Shown here piece after piece: positions 25,567-37,978 of a stretch of DNA of 64,000 bases (the stretch's first letter is position 1; the number at the start of each line of letters is the position of its first letter). The position numbers and the translations under genes were made by a program. The notes under the pieces are model-generated. The model had not been told where the DNA came from, ran no database searches, and saw only the letters and a program-made list of their open reading frames with translations. The stretch is from Haemonchus contortus (lineage: Eukaryota > Nematoda > Chromadorea > Rhabditida > Trichostrongylidae), in contig LS997562.1 of the NCBI GenBank assembly GCA_000469685.2, positions 38,600,345-38,664,344 of the forward strand, written 5' to 3'.

Positions 25567-27137
25567 TCCTACTTTATATAATTCGCTAAGTGTGTCTGTT
25601 GGTGTGTCGGTGTGTTTGTGTGTTTGTGTGTGTGTGTGTGTGTGTGTCGGTGTGTGTGTTTGACCGGAAATTCATAACTCCTGTTCCCGTGGACCTAGCG
25701 AGCCCAAATTTGGTAGGAGTACACGGGGCAGGATGGGAACACCTACGGTAAGTGGCAGGACCGGAATCAGTGCACAGGGAGCGCGGCGTGCGCGTTAAAA
25801 ACTTTGGGCCGCAAATTCATAACTCATGTCCCCGTGGACCTAGAGCGTTCATATTTGGTAGGAGTAAGGGGGGCAGGATGGGAACACCTTTGGTAAGTGG
25901 CAGGATCGGAATCCGTGCACAGGGAGCGCGGCGTACGCGTTAGAAACTTTGGGCCGCAAATTCATAACACATGTCCCCGTGGACCTAGAAAGGTCAGATT
26001 TGGCAAGAGTACAGGGGTAAGCATGTGAACACTTACGGCAGGTGATAGGACTGGACTCCGTTCACAGGGGACGGGGCGTGCGCGGTAGAAATTCTAGGTC
26101 GCAAATTCGTAAGTCCTGTTCCAGTGGGCCCAAAGCGTTCAAAATTGGTAGAAGTACAGAGTGCAGCATGGGAACACTTACGGCAAGCGGCGAGATCGAA
26201 CTCCGCCTACAGGGGCGGGGCGTGCGCGATAGAAATTTTAGGTCGCAAGTACATAACTCCTGTTTACGTGGTCCTATTGCATTGAAACTTGGTAGGAGTA
26301 CAGGAAGCAGGATAGGAACACTGATGCTAGGTGATAAGATAACAATTGAAAGGAGTTGATCAAGAGCCTAGAAAGGCGATTTAATTAGTGATAAGGACAG
26401 ATAATAACAAGCGAGCAAGCCCCTCCGTGTCAACAGTGGGACCTTTTCAATGACGGCAATGTAGGATGTGACGTGGTCGTAGATACTCTGTGACAGGAAG
26501 TGATAACAACTGATAAGGACTGATAAGGGGCTTAAATAGCAAAAGGGTATTTATGATCAAACACTGCCTCTTAAATGCTGTAAATGCTATAATAGCGAGT
26601 GATCAATGACATTTCTCCATTACGAAATGAGAATTTGTTCATTTCTTGCTATTAAACTACGACCGTTACGCAGTAAGCTTTCTGAGACAATGAAGTACCA
26701 CGATTCCTTTTTGTTTTGTGGCATATCATTTGTGACTAAACTCATCTGACCGCTAAGGATTTGGGATTCCCAATTAATGAAAAATCCGTGGAGAAAATGT
26801 TCCGTTGATAACGACATCTGTGATAGGCGCTGTTATCCATTTCTGGGTACCATTCAAGACATTGGTTGTCAATCAGTTAAGCCATCAATCTGACCCAATT
26901 TCGAGATTAAGAGCAATGAATCGAAACTTCTAATTAGTATATAATTAATTGTAATACAGAAAAAATCGCTTCCAATTCAGAGCTAATAGTGAGGGTGTAG
27001 AGCTTTTGAAGAAAAAGGAGAATCCGAAGTGTTATTTACGCATAACAAATTTCTTACAAGAAGGACAAGCGCCCGGCGAAGCCGGGCGACCCCTTAAGAA
27101 GGAGGGAAGCCTGGCGCTAGCCGGGCGGCCCGACTGG
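25567..27137 (+). mobile_element. Non-autonomous Helitron, copy B
   Basis: It starts TCCTACTTTATATAATTCG after a host A and ends in a hairpin (27109-27115 with 27120-27126), a 7-nt spacer, then CTGG (27134-27137) before T. A second GC palindrome GCCCGGC-GAA-GCCGGGC lies just upstream (27071-27087). A GT microsatellite and a regular 145-bp tandem array follow the 5' end. The central part is more diverged from copies A and C than those are from each other, and the 97-codon frame is not kept. Confidence 0.85.
25671..26345 (+). repeat. 145-bp tandem array inside Helitron B
   Basis: The anchor TTCATAACTCCTGT or a close variant starts at 25671, 25816, 25961, 26106 and 26251, an exact 145-bp step each time. 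Each monomer carries a CCGTGGACCTA-like segment, a TTGGTAGGAGTA-like segment and GGATGGGAACAC. About 4.7 units are present, with divergence rising away from the 5' end. Confidence 0.9.
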
Positions 27138-27139
27138 TA

Positions 27140-28410
27140 ATTATATAATTCGCTAAGTGTGTCTGCTGGTGTGTCGGTGTGTTTGTGTGTGTGTGTCGGT
27201 GTGTGTGTTTGACCGGAAATTCATAACTCCTGTCTCCGTGGACTTAGAGCGTTCAAAATTGGTAGGAGTAAGGGGGAAAGGATGGGAACACGTTTGGTAA
27301 GTGGCAGGACCGGAATCCATGCTCAGGGGGTGGGGTTTTGCGCCGCAATAGTAAATTTGGCCCTAGGGCATTCAAACTTGGCATGGGTACAGGCGGCAGG
27401 ATGGGAACATTTATCGTAGGTGAGAGGACCGGACCCCGCTGATAGAGACGAACTTTGCGCCAAAAATTTCAGTTTGCCTCTAGGGCGTTCAAACTTGGTA
27501 GGAGATAGTATGGAAACACCTATGGTGAGTAGTAGGGCCGGATTACGTCCCCAAGGAAAAGGATTTCGCGAAATAAATGGGTGGAAATCCATAACTCCTG
27601 ATCCCGTGGACTTGGAGAGCACTCAATAGGAAGGGGCAGGATGGAAACACTGACAATAGAAGAGGCCTCAGAGAAGAAGATCCACTCACCAGCCACCTCC
27701 TAGCGCCTTTGTTATTTACGATCTAGCTTCGACTTTTTGATATGTTTCATTCGACAAGAAGGGTAAGTCGTGTGATTATAAGGAGATGGATTTGGTTCAC
27801 TTCTTGCTATTAGATTACGACCGCTACCCAGCAGAGTTTGCGATTAAGTAAAAGATCACGGTTTCTCTTTGCTCTGATATCATTCTTAACAAAATTTATC
27901 CGGCCGGTAATAATGTTGGATTCATATTTAATGATGTATCTGTAGAGAAAAGGAGGTACATCTTTGAAGGCATTTGATAGTCTATACTCTCGCTCAGCGA
28001 AAAGCGAAATAACATATTGAAAAGGGGGAATTTCATTAATTCGATATTTTTCGGACAAAGTCCCTTTACCCCAAGAAGGAGGAGAGCCATTAATGATGGC
28101 ATTGAGGAACATTGATGGTAGCTAACATAGTAGCCTCAGCCGCGATAAAGTCTCTTAATACTTTTTTCCCTGAATAATCGCCTTTGCGATATTAAACGAT
28201 GTTCTTTCGGACACAGCGAGATTGGCTTACAGAAAAAATCGTTCCTAATTCGGAGCTAATACTGAGGGTGTAGAGCTTTCAAAGGAAATGGTGAACCCGA
28301 AGTGTTATTTACACATAGCAAATTTCTCACAGGGAGAAGGAGCGCCCGGCGTAGCCGGGCGAACCCATAAGAAGGAGGGAAGCCTGGCGTTAGCCGGGCG
28401 GCCCGACTGG
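27140..28410 (+). mobile_element. Non-autonomous Helitron, copy C, head-to-tail behind copy B
   Basis: It begins within the conserved TTATATAATTCGCTAAG motif two bases after the CTGG|T end of copy B, so its first bases (TCCTAC) are missing. It ends in a hairpin (28382-28388 with 28393-28399), a 7-nt spacer and CTGG (28407-28410) before T. Its interior is nearly the same as copy A in reverse orientation, including the antisense 97-codon frame (27810-28112 minus), so A and C are the youngest related pair here. The tandem monomers are fewer and less regular than in copy B. Confidence 0.85.
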
Positions 28411-29922
28411 TCTACATAATGTGATCAGCATCAGATAGTGGATCTCTTTTACCAATCCTCTCAGTCCTCTTGTGAATCTGAGTGGTTTCAACCATTTTCC
28501 TACTGGTCAAGCTGAGATAGAGGGGTGAAACTAAAAACTAACTTATCCAGACGCCGATTCCAAATCGAAATTGACATCAGACGACAGGACCATTCTTTTG
28601 AGCTCACAAAAGTACTGGAAGCGTTCGAAGGTATCAGAGCATTAACGTCTTCATAGGCTGATTGCTGCTATTATGGACCAGATAGGCATAGCAATAGTCG
28701 TAGCGATTCGAAACAAAAATAGAATTTGTGGATTATTTTGGAGTGAGCCTCAGGAACTTATTCCCAGCCTTATTTTCAGAGCTATTACAATACAGTTCAT
28801 AGAGAGGTCCTATTATTGGTGATGCAAGGCTTCCAGTATATCGTTGGAGGTTTCAACAGAAACTGCAATAAAAATGGATTTGAAAGAAAGTTTGGATAGG
28901 GATACGGCACAAATTGGTTCATGTAGCAACTAAATAAATTGAAATACTGTGAAATTTAATTCGTTCAAGGTCTAGAGTAAAAGCCGAATAAGCAGAGTAT
29001 CTCGAAAAGCTTCCATTCCTCATTGTATAGAAGTGAAAGTAAGGAACTGTTTCCCCTAAGATTCAGAATGGAAGACAAGTGCACGGCACACGTTGAATAT
29101 CTTGTCTGAGCTATCGGCCGATTGAAAGTTGTAAGGTAAGTTGGTAAGAAACTTTTTGTGTCGACCAAATAGCAGAGGAAAATGTGAGGAGAATGGTAGG
29201 CTGTGCATGTTTGTAGGGTTAGAGGGAGGGACTGTGCGATTGTGTTTGTACACGGGTTGTAGAGGCGTAGAGGAGGTTTACCTAAAGGCTCAAAAGGCGA
29301 AAAGTGACAGAGAAATGATGTTGAGACAGAAAATGCCTGTTCTTAGAGCATGGTCGAAGGCTTCGCCCCGGCTAGCTAACGACAATAGCAAACTCGTCAG
29401 TCATTCCATCCACTGTTATGGGTGGCTTCGGGAAAGAACCAGACGAGAAGTTTCGACAGTCAATGATGTCTGTTATTTTCTGCAAACGTCCGAAAAACGT
29501 GACAAATCACTTCCGGTCCAAGCGGTTACGCTAGCCGACGAGAACTTGTATTGTAGTGAATGTGTAAGAGTAGTTTACTGTTGTCCTCGCGCACCCCACC
29601 ATCTCCTACCCCGACCCTGCCGAAAAGTAAACATACACCGATCGGGTTTCAAAACGTACCGATGTATCAAGGTCATGCAATGCCATAAAAAGGATTTCTA
29701 GGAGGAGACTATGTTCTGGGATGCAGTGTAGATGTATCGGTCAAAGTTTACTTTTCCTCTGGGAGCCTTGTTGTTAGGCTTACAACAATGTTGAGAAGGT
29801 ACCGCTTGAAGGCTTCGGAGTAGCTGTTACCAGAGGATGATGGATAAGGACTTTGGGCTTCATTCAATCCCGTCGTAGGATGCATCCCCGATCCCGTTTT
29901 CCATTCAAAATCATACTAACTT

Positions 29923-30095
29923 ACGGAATGAGTATGTGGCCTATACAATGACTTGACCAGCCATTGTACAAGTCAGTGCTTTTATCCTTGGATGGAACGC
30001 TTGGTTGGCTTTGGCGGATATCGATATAGGATTCGAACCCGTGACCATACGCATACGATAGTAAGCCACTTGAAACTACGCCACCTAGGCCCCGT
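29923..30095 (+). repeat. Dispersed repeat copy with tRNA-like box B
   Basis: ATGTGGCCTATACAATGACTT at the left matches the family motif. About 110 bp later comes GGATTCGAACCCGTGACC, which on the minus strand reads as a tRNA-style B box (GGTTCGAATCC) with an A-box-like TGGCGTAGTTTCAAG upstream. A complete cloverleaf is not evident, so this is taken as a tRNA-derived repeat rather than a tRNA gene. Confidence 0.45.
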
Positions 30096-32377
30096 AATTA
30101 TTGTTAACAGGAGTTCTCTTCGTTTTTCTCATCAAACTGTTCACATCCATTAATGTCAGCCTGATTTTTCTCATATTATAACTATTCATTCAGATTTATG
30201 TCCTGAGAGATGCTCCTGTTCCTTATCCAAACCTTGTGGGTGGTAATGCTAAGAGTCTCGCGTCGGCCGACAGTTAATCAGACACATTTCTAATCATTCT
30301 GTCAAAAAATGACTGTAGTGAGCAGGTGAAAAAGCTAAATTGCAGTGAGGGTGACCGAAGCTGATCGATCCAACAGTCCGTCTTCAATGTTCTGAGCCTG
30401 CTTGAAAACTGTGAGATATGGCACTGCTGTAATGGATAAAAAAAGAACTAGAAAAAAAGCTTCATTATGCTGTTCTTAGGCTTTATCACTTTTTCAAAGT
30501 CAATCGAATTGCAGAGTTCCGAAGATTCGTCTTCCTTGTAGTACGCTCTCGCCCAAAGCCTTCGGTGCAAAAAAATTTTATTCGTCAAACTAAATGAACA
30601 AATATAATATATACAACAAACTTGTAGTCGACCGATGCATGTGCTAGGGAAAAAATCAAATGAAAAAGGTGAAAATTTCAGGGACAAATCAAAAATAGTT
30701 AGATTTTTCATCTTCTGACTACATGAACGTCTGGTAGTTACCCTATTTGGCACTGCACATCCAATAAGGAATATTGGATGATATAACTATTAGACACTCC
30801 GCATCATCACAAAAGGACTAGCTTTTGGAATGATGAAGGAAGGCTACCTAAGAATAGAGAGTTTAGATGATGACGGTGAATGACGACATACTCATAAATG
30901 CTATTCTCTAAATGCTGCACCAACATGAACCTGAAAAAGCTAATTTTAAATGTAGTTCTAGAACTGCAAGTTACCGTAATTTACTGTGAATGAGAAAAAC
31001 ATTTCCGCCTTTCGTTCGAGTAACAATTTTTATCTGATGAATTGCTTAAAATTAGTGAGTAGCGTCACTTTACGGGGAATTCCCATCTGCTGCTGCACAC
31101 GTGAGCTCCAATGGGACTGCAGATGAAGACGGTCGGGAAACGATAACAGCTGATAAAGGGTGATAAAGGTGCGAGAAGGGCGGAGCCAGTGAATCCGTCG
31201 CCTTCGCTTTTTATCTGATGAATTGAAAAGGAGAAGGAACAAAGCTTACTAAGGAGGAGAGTCTTCTCGAAGAGTAAACTGAAAGGAGTACTACCTACAC
31301 ACTACTGCTATCGCCTGCTTATCAGGTGGTGTACGGCACTCGTCGGGATGCAGACGAGAAGATATTTCACAAAAAAAAAACAAAAAAGTTTTCTAAACAC
31401 CACAGCCAAAATGTGCATTTGTCGCCTAACCATGTTTATTTATTTATTTATTTTTGCGGCAATATGACGCGCTCTCACATACCGTACTTTACTACTGCTC
31501 TTCATGCTCAACCGTGTTGTTGTATGAATTACTTACTACTGAGCAAATGGCAAGTTAAGTAATTTTACTTTTGGCTAGAAGCTCCCTTTAGCTATTAGGG
31601 CGCGGTCTTTGATGGCGATATCCGCTTGACCACGATGGGTGGCACACCCGATTCAAGTGTCACCGCAATCCACTTCAGAAGTACCCACTTCATACCTCAA
31701 TCCCCTTTCCTGATTACCTAAACATTACTTTACGGCCCCTACAGATATAGATATACTCGTGTAACTACTACTGACGGAGTTACCCAATCTAGCTATTAAG
31801 GTAGAAGACCTGGGAAACATTCGTAGGCTTGGAAATTGGGCCAGAAAGGTGTCCGAGATAGAAATGTCTTGTCCGACTTAAGAATAAGCTCGCCGAGTGG
31901 GATAGATCCTGTGGATTTGGATACGGCACAGATCCATCATTCCGATCCGATTGTTCCGTCCCAGTTCTACTTCATGATTCACGCTCTCACTGCTTAGTAA
32001 GTAAACCGAGTGGCATAGTTGAATCTGAGGTTCACTGCCGGACGTTTCCCATTTTTCTTTATTGTTCTACTCGTCTCCTTGAAACTGATCGTTTTCCCTT
32101 CGGAACACTCACCTACAGCTTCATTTTCAATGTTCGGTGGCTGAGAATCATCCGAAACATTTTCTCAACCTAAAAATAGATGGAGTGGCCTGGTTCTCAA
32201 CACATGGTCTGTACGGGGCTACCTTTTAACCCACCTGTTCCACACCAAGTAGCCTAGCAACCTTTAGCTACTATCGAATGGCTCGTTGATCTTTCTTTTC
32301 AATTTTAGTATTTCAAAGCTTTTTTGGTGGTTTCCAACTTCTCTCTTGCTTTAACCGCGGCATAGTTGTTTGTTATT

Positions 32378-32565
32378 TAAATACTCTTGTGCTGTGCGAG
32401 GTTGTTAGGTGGAACGACGAATGGCCTAACGTTTCGACGCTATCGTCTTCTTCAGAGGCCAGGGTTCCACCGCTCATGCGGATGTAAATCCGCTGTCGCC
32501 ACAGGCGACTGTCAGTAGCGACTTTTTTCGTCGCTACTGACCGTCGCACGGCACAAGAGTATTTT
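32378..32565. mobile_element. MITE with about 20-bp terminal inverted repeats
   Basis: AAATACTCTTGTGCTGTGCGA at the left is mirrored by TCGCACGGCACAAGAGTATTT at the right with one mismatch. Inside are a perfect 12-bp hairpin (GTCAGTAGCGAC with GTCGCTACTGAC) and, on the minus strand, nested arms GGTGGAAC/GTTCCACC and TGGCCT/AGGCCA around the CTGAAGA...GAAACGT core also seen at 4227-4264. No transposase is encoded. Confidence 0.7.
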
Positions 32566-34066
32566 TTGGTGGTGTTTTTATGTTGTTGAACATAGGTCTC
32601 AGGCAAAAGTATACATGAGTTAAAATAAACAGTAAAACAAACACGAGTTAATCCTAAAAATCCAAAAAGCTCCCATTAAAGGTAGCACAATGAGAGCGAC
32701 TCATTGACAAAACGTAGTATTGAAAAGGAGTCGTAGAATTGGTTCCCAGGCAGTAGTGCTTACCCACTGCATTACCGATATTCTCACTGAGCTTAACTCA
32801 GTCATGAGGGATGTGTAAGTCTCGACGTGATGGCATTCGGGAACGTATGTATGTAGGAGCGCTGGTAGCATCGACTTCCATGACGATTCACCGAAACCTC
32901 GGTTTATTTAGATCAAATTACCATTGTCTCTTCTGAAATCACTTAGTCATGATTGAGAAGAGCTGCTATCGTTTAGTTTTGTTCTAAGGTCAATGAATCG
33001 TTTCAAGCCATTCCAAGAAACTCTAAATAACATGACTCGATCTTGTGACTTCTGGCACGTACAGCCTCGTCCATTGCCGATTTGAAAGAAGGAACTGAAA
33101 CGAACTTATTACTCTGTGTGATCTCTCATAAGTAGAGGTAACTACCAGACACCATGGTGGGGTTACGATGCCATGCTGCTCCGCAATCACATCAAGGACC
33201 CCTGTATCAACTCTCAGACGGACACCAACCCAGTCCAATCGTGATTCTACCCCTAGGGGTATTGGAATTGTTTGGGAGGATAAAACATTGAATTCGATAC
33301 ATTGGCTGGTTCTTATAATTTATTGTACAGGCTATAACACATTCAAACACTGCTGCAATACTAAATGGAAATCGTTTTATGGGCTCATCCAAAAACGAAT
33401 GAATTTGTCGTTCAGTACCATTAAGCCACATTTTCTAACTGCTTTATTTATTGTCATTTCACAAGAAAACATAAGCAAATCCATGTGATGGATTAGCGAC
33501 TAACTTTCTTCTAGTAAATTTACCACTACATATAACTGCACAACCCAAACTGCCTTCAATACTTCTCTTTATGGTTCAATCTATGCCAACTGAAATCATG
33601 GAAAACTTCCATTTCACTGTGTTTCCGGTCAGTTTGGAAGAGTTTGCTTATTCATCAAAAAATTACTTATTTTCATGTTCCAACAACAAGTTCACAATGA
33701 CAGAGAGGCTTATCTTTTCGAAATACTTCTGGGAAGAGGTGCACGACGGCCAGCAGTCACGCCCGCCCCTTCACAGCCGCCGGCGGCATTCCACCCAGAG
33801 GATTCCATTGCAAGTTCACCGCCATCGACTTCTGTCCACCCGTCTGGCTGTGGATTCGATCCCAAGCCATAAGTGACGTCTCTGTATTCTCCAGTTGTTC
33901 CAGAATTTCACGACCTGTTCAACATTTCTTTCAATCAATGCTCTTTTTGTACTGCAATTCGATCTTCGACAGCTGTGGCTATTTATTCATTATTCGGAGG
34001 CAAGTGGCTTTATTAAAATTACAAATAGAATCAAATGATTATGAATAAAATTTCTTTCTTAACCTC

Positions 34067-36440
34067 TTATATTATTTCCTCTTCTTGGTTCATAGGCGTA
34101 ATCGAAGGTCCGAAATTAGAGCAAAACACTTCGTCAAATGATAGTTTCCTGAAAAAGCGACATATGGCTCACTATAATTGGAGGTAAAATTGCTTGATGG
34201 GTTGCGTTCACCTCTTTATTTACAAGATTAGCCTAAAATAGTCATAAAAAGCCACTTTTCCCAATTTTTTTCATTTCACCAGATCGCTTACTTCTTAGTA
34301 ATTTTTAGTTCTTCACGGAGGAGCTCACCACTCTACTTTTAATAACCAACGCTCTTAATGACAACGAACTGAACTGCTAGCTCAGAATTGCCATCAATTA
34401 CGACATCAGCTTCTGCCCTCTTATCAATTACGTGTGAGACGGCAATTTTTTCTAGTTTGCAAAAATTATAGCATAGGAAGTGATGGCGAATGTAAAAGTA
34501 GTTTCTGGAGATAGGGGCCGAAAAAACGTTTTGGAAACTGCACCTCTAACTCTAACTATTTAGGGTTGCTGGGATACCTACATAGATAGCTATAATTTAA
34601 TTATTACAAATGAATCAAAGTATAGTTAATGTTTCTACATAGGAACACTAATTCTGAAATCTATGCTTCCCAGAATAATTCTTTCTATTTTTTTTTCGAG
34701 AATCAGCAATTTTCTGATAAGTTGGCTAAAATTAAACTCTAGCCAGAAGTCAATTATGTCTATGTAAAGATATCTGAACAAATAAATAAATAAGTAAATA
34801 AAATGATAAAGAAGACACAGTTGTGCATTATGCTCGAAGACAGTACCTACCTATCAATATTTTACTTATTTGCAGTCTTTTTGTGTAAGTTTCGCCAATG
34901 TTCCGGGAAGATGAGACGGAGTATATGAGTGGATGACACTAGGAAGGTAAAGCGTGGAGGAAATATGATAATCAGTTGCTTTCCAATAATCAGGCCCTTC
35001 TTTCCTTTGCGTAGGTTCCCATGAAATCAATAAATCGATCAATTATCCAGATAACTAGAGCCGACATAGATTTTTGGTAGCCGACTTGGTCAGTAGCCGT
35101 TTGTCTGTCTGTCTGTCTGAAGAAAACCACCTGCAGCTGCTCGGAACACCCATCAGCTGCGGCCTGTTCATGTCAAAGAGAAATGGGACCGAAAAAGTTC
35201 AACTCACATCATCCGTTCCCTCTTCATTTTCCTCTGATTCCGAGCTTTTGTTAGTTTTGTGCTCCTCTATAGAGATTTTGTTAGTAAATCCATCATGAGC
35301 ATCAAAATTGTGGAATGCTTGAATGACGTGATGGGGCTCGACAAATAGTCGTCGAGAAAAAACTTACTTTGAGCTGAAAATAGTGAGGAGCGAAAATTTT
35401 TTTGAATAAGCAGTTTTGTTCCTTTTTGCAAAATGTTGCTGTTGAACAATATTATCTATTTAAAAACCCCTTAATTGTTACATTTGTGCAAACCAATAAT
35501 TCAACGACTATCCTAGCTCACTGCTGATCCTTTTTTCTGTTTTGTTTTCATAGATGTTTAGATGAACTGAAGCAATTAATTTCTCAATCAGCAGGCCAAC
35601 ACTTTGATGTACCTGTCCTCTCCTGAGCCTCGAAATCAGAGACAGGTCCTGCTTTCACTAGGGACTTCGAACGGCTCCATTATCTGATCTTAAAAGAAGA
35701 TCTGCTCGTTTCAAAGAATTTTGTTCTTCGTCGAGTCTTAAATTTAGGGCTTCAGGAATAGTAACTCGATCAACAGAATCAACTTTCGATGCTTCAGGCG
35801 ATCCTTCAGTCTCTTAGTTTAGCACGATGGCCAGGAACAGAAACATGGACAGGTTTTTTTCTTTATAATTCTAGTTAATGTTCCTACGGGCAATCTAACT
35901 GGGCGAAATAGAATGTCAACTTGAAAGTTATCCAAGTTAGCGGTTGTTCATTCATTTTATCTCAATATGTCACTTATTCGATTTCCAACCAAAGTAGGAT
36001 TAATGTAAAAAAAATTGTTTTGCTCAGAATTCTGTGGGTTATTTCATCTCCCTGAAGAATCTGGTACTGCCTAATTGGCTCGGTAAACTGTAGGATTTGG
36101 TCACTGTGGGCAAGTGACTAAAATCCAGGGAGGTCTGAAGTAGTACTATTTGTTGTGCTACTTATTTTAAATTTACTCTTACTTCTTGATTACTTCTGAA
36201 GTCCTAAAAATTTGAAGTTGAATCATCAGATAATGTTACTTAAGAGGTCTTTTCGAATAAAATTTTACCTTGACCATCTTAATAATTTCACGATTTCGCA
36301 AAAACAGTTTAAAAATTAAATTTCAAAGAAGGCTCCCACAATTCTTATTTCGTGCCCAAAAAAAACGTGAAAACAAATTTTTTGCCACCTAGTGTTTCTA
36401 GCTCACTCAGGTACCGAGAAAGCTGAGCTGTAAGTTGTTC
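34067..36440 (-). CDS. Unrecognised multi-exon gene with acidic, probably disordered segments
   Basis: Candidate exons in transcript order are 36440-36389 (helical, TAQLSRYLSELETLG), one near 36110-36070 (TKSYSLPSQLG), 35812-35666 (48 codons, VTIPEALNLRLDEEQNSLKR), 35266-35208 (acidic, SSESEENEEGTDD), 35163-35131 (11 codons), and two alternative or consecutive ends: 34451-34339 (VIDKRAEADVVIDG, stop TAA) and 34148-34067 (KLSFDEVF, stop TAA). Phases agree across the first five. The link to the terminal exons does not close in phase, so at least one exon or an alternative donor is missing. Donors GTGAGT at 35207 and GTGGCA at 36388 are reasonable; GTCCCT at 35665 is weak. I do not recognise the family. 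A further minus-strand exon-like frame lies near 40200-40340 (LVQHWARERNRFELND) and could belong upstream. Confidence 0.5.
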
Positions 36441-36981
36441 CTCAAACCAATCATTCAAAAAAAATTTCAAATCTTACTCTTACATTGCCCTCTTGTATGA
36501 CTTCCTTTTCCTTCAATTATTTCTGTTTTTTCTTCAGAATATTGTCAGTGACGAATTTAGGGAATGGTGAAGTACAAGAGACTTCTGGGACCATTTTTGT
36601 CAATTCCTATAAAGCAATAAACTGGTTTTTAATGTCAACTCAAATTGATAATTTTGAAAATTGTAAATGAAAGCCATCAGACTTTGAGATTCAGGGTGAT
36701 TAAAAAGGTCAAGGTAATTGTGAAAAGCGTAATGGCAGTAAAGTTAGGGGATGATGTCGGAAAGCAAAATGATTATTTTTTGAAGCAATTTATCGGCTAA
36801 TCAAATCAGCTGAACGGACCAGTTGTACTAAAACTATATTAGTCTATAAAGTTTTTTTGGAAAAAAATTCAAAACCGTTTTTTCTGAATATCCTTTTGGT
36901 CACCTTTTTCCCAAAAAAATGTTTCTAGTCGTAACTCCTGATATTTTATTCATTATCATTCTCTGATTTTTCATTTTTCAG

Positions 36982-37978
36982 GTACGAAAATGAACAAATT
37001 TGGGTTCCGGACGCTCGAGAGCATAAAATGGTACAGGAGGACAGAGTAGGACCCATAATTTATCTGAGGGCCCTCATGATGACCCTCTTTCCTCTTTGTA
37101 CTCATGACTGACCCTTGCCTACAACTTGTCTGCCTTCATCCCTATCGTTGGAGAGCTGTTTTTCGCGTATGCTGGTTGCAGCTGACCCAATTGTTATTCA
37201 ACGATCAATTGGTCCCCTCCAACCAGCTAACGAGAAAATCGTTCAATTCTCCATTAGTCCAGACAATTCTTTCCCCTCGGGATATCATTTTGTTAGCTAC
37301 TTTTCACCGGGTATCACTTGGTGTCGGATCTGGGTGTTGACATGTGCCGATGAGGCAAATGGGAGACACGACGACGTGCGACGACGAGCAATGAAATGCA
37401 TCGAGTGGACACGGCATGGCTCCCTCGAGGGAATTCTACTTCTGGTAATGAATTGAGGAACAAGTACTAATCTAGGCTCTCGCAGTGCAAGCTTCCTTAT
37501 GGGCTTCGAATTTTTGGTCGACGGGAGCATTCTGGGAAAGTTTGATTCACTGGAAATCACATTTCTTCTACTTGTTCATTTCGCATTTCCAATGTTTCCA
37601 AAAGGATAATAAGTCGTTTTAAAAGCTTTTCAGGTGTCGGAACTACTTTGCAATGACAAATGGTCTACTGTTCATGGATGGGATCGAACCTGTGGGTTGG
37701 ATATAGTCTCTATTATTGCTGCCCGTTACTACAAAGGAACTCTTGTCCTCCCATTCAGTTCCGGATTCCCTTACTCTACGTCAAAACTTGACCCTGTTTG
37801 CGTTGGCCTCTACCTACTTGAAAGCGACTACGATTTAAAGGACTGGTGGAGTCGGCCCTATTCTACAGTATTTACAGTACGAAGCTGGAATACTTTTTAG
37901 AGAAAAATCCCTTACCCTCTTTTTTAGGTGTTCAACCTAGAGGATATCCCACTGACATTTCGTCTCGGGATGTTATAG
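36982..37978 (+). CDS. 3' exons of an unrecognised, protein-like gene
   Basis: Clear exons are about 37155-37444, 37634-37876 (81 codons) and 37928-37978, ending in TAG. Boundaries are CTG|GTAATG, CTTTTCAG|GTG, ACA|GTACG and TTTTTTAG|GTG, all phase 0. A probable upstream exon is 36982-37045 after CATTTTTCAG, though its join is uncertain. The peptide is compact and well composed: PSGYHFVSYFSPGITWCR, a Cys/Trp-bearing helix region (WTRHGSLEG), then KWSTVHGWDRTCGLD, ARYYKGTLVLPFSSGFPYST, DLKDWWSRPYSTVF and the end IPLTFRLGML. No signal peptide or transmembrane segment is seen in the visible part. I cannot assign a family. Low-complexity filler is absent, which argues for a folded, constrained domain. 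Confidence 0.6.

Larger units (their letters stand above)
28411..34066. other. Intergenic; no supported gene
   Basis: I see no phase-consistent exons. A 186-codon plus-strand frame (29141-29701) has no recognisable domain and no convincing splice context. The GC-rich patch 33740-33880 (plus frame rich in Pro/Ser/Ala) could be an exon but lacks clear boundaries. Repeats at 29923-30095 and 32378-32565 are listed separately. Confidence 0.4.

Noticed and set aside
29141..29701. 186-codon plus-strand open frame
   Set aside because: Length alone is not enough. No domain, no clear start or splice context, and Cys/Arg-rich drift typical of non-coding frames.
30020..30095. Possible tRNA gene on the minus strand
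   Set aside because: A and B boxes are present but the acceptor and anticodon stems do not pair convincingly. Better explained as the tRNA-like end of a dispersed repeat.
32420..32462. Possible hammerhead ribozyme (CTGAAGA ... GAAAC)
   Set aside because: The helix order is wrong: the closing stem pairs across the core without a stem III loop, and the first pair of stem II would be an A-C mismatch.
33675..33880. Pro/Ser/Ala-rich exon on the plus strand
   Set aside because: GC-rich and open, but without a credible acceptor or donor; kept only as a remark.
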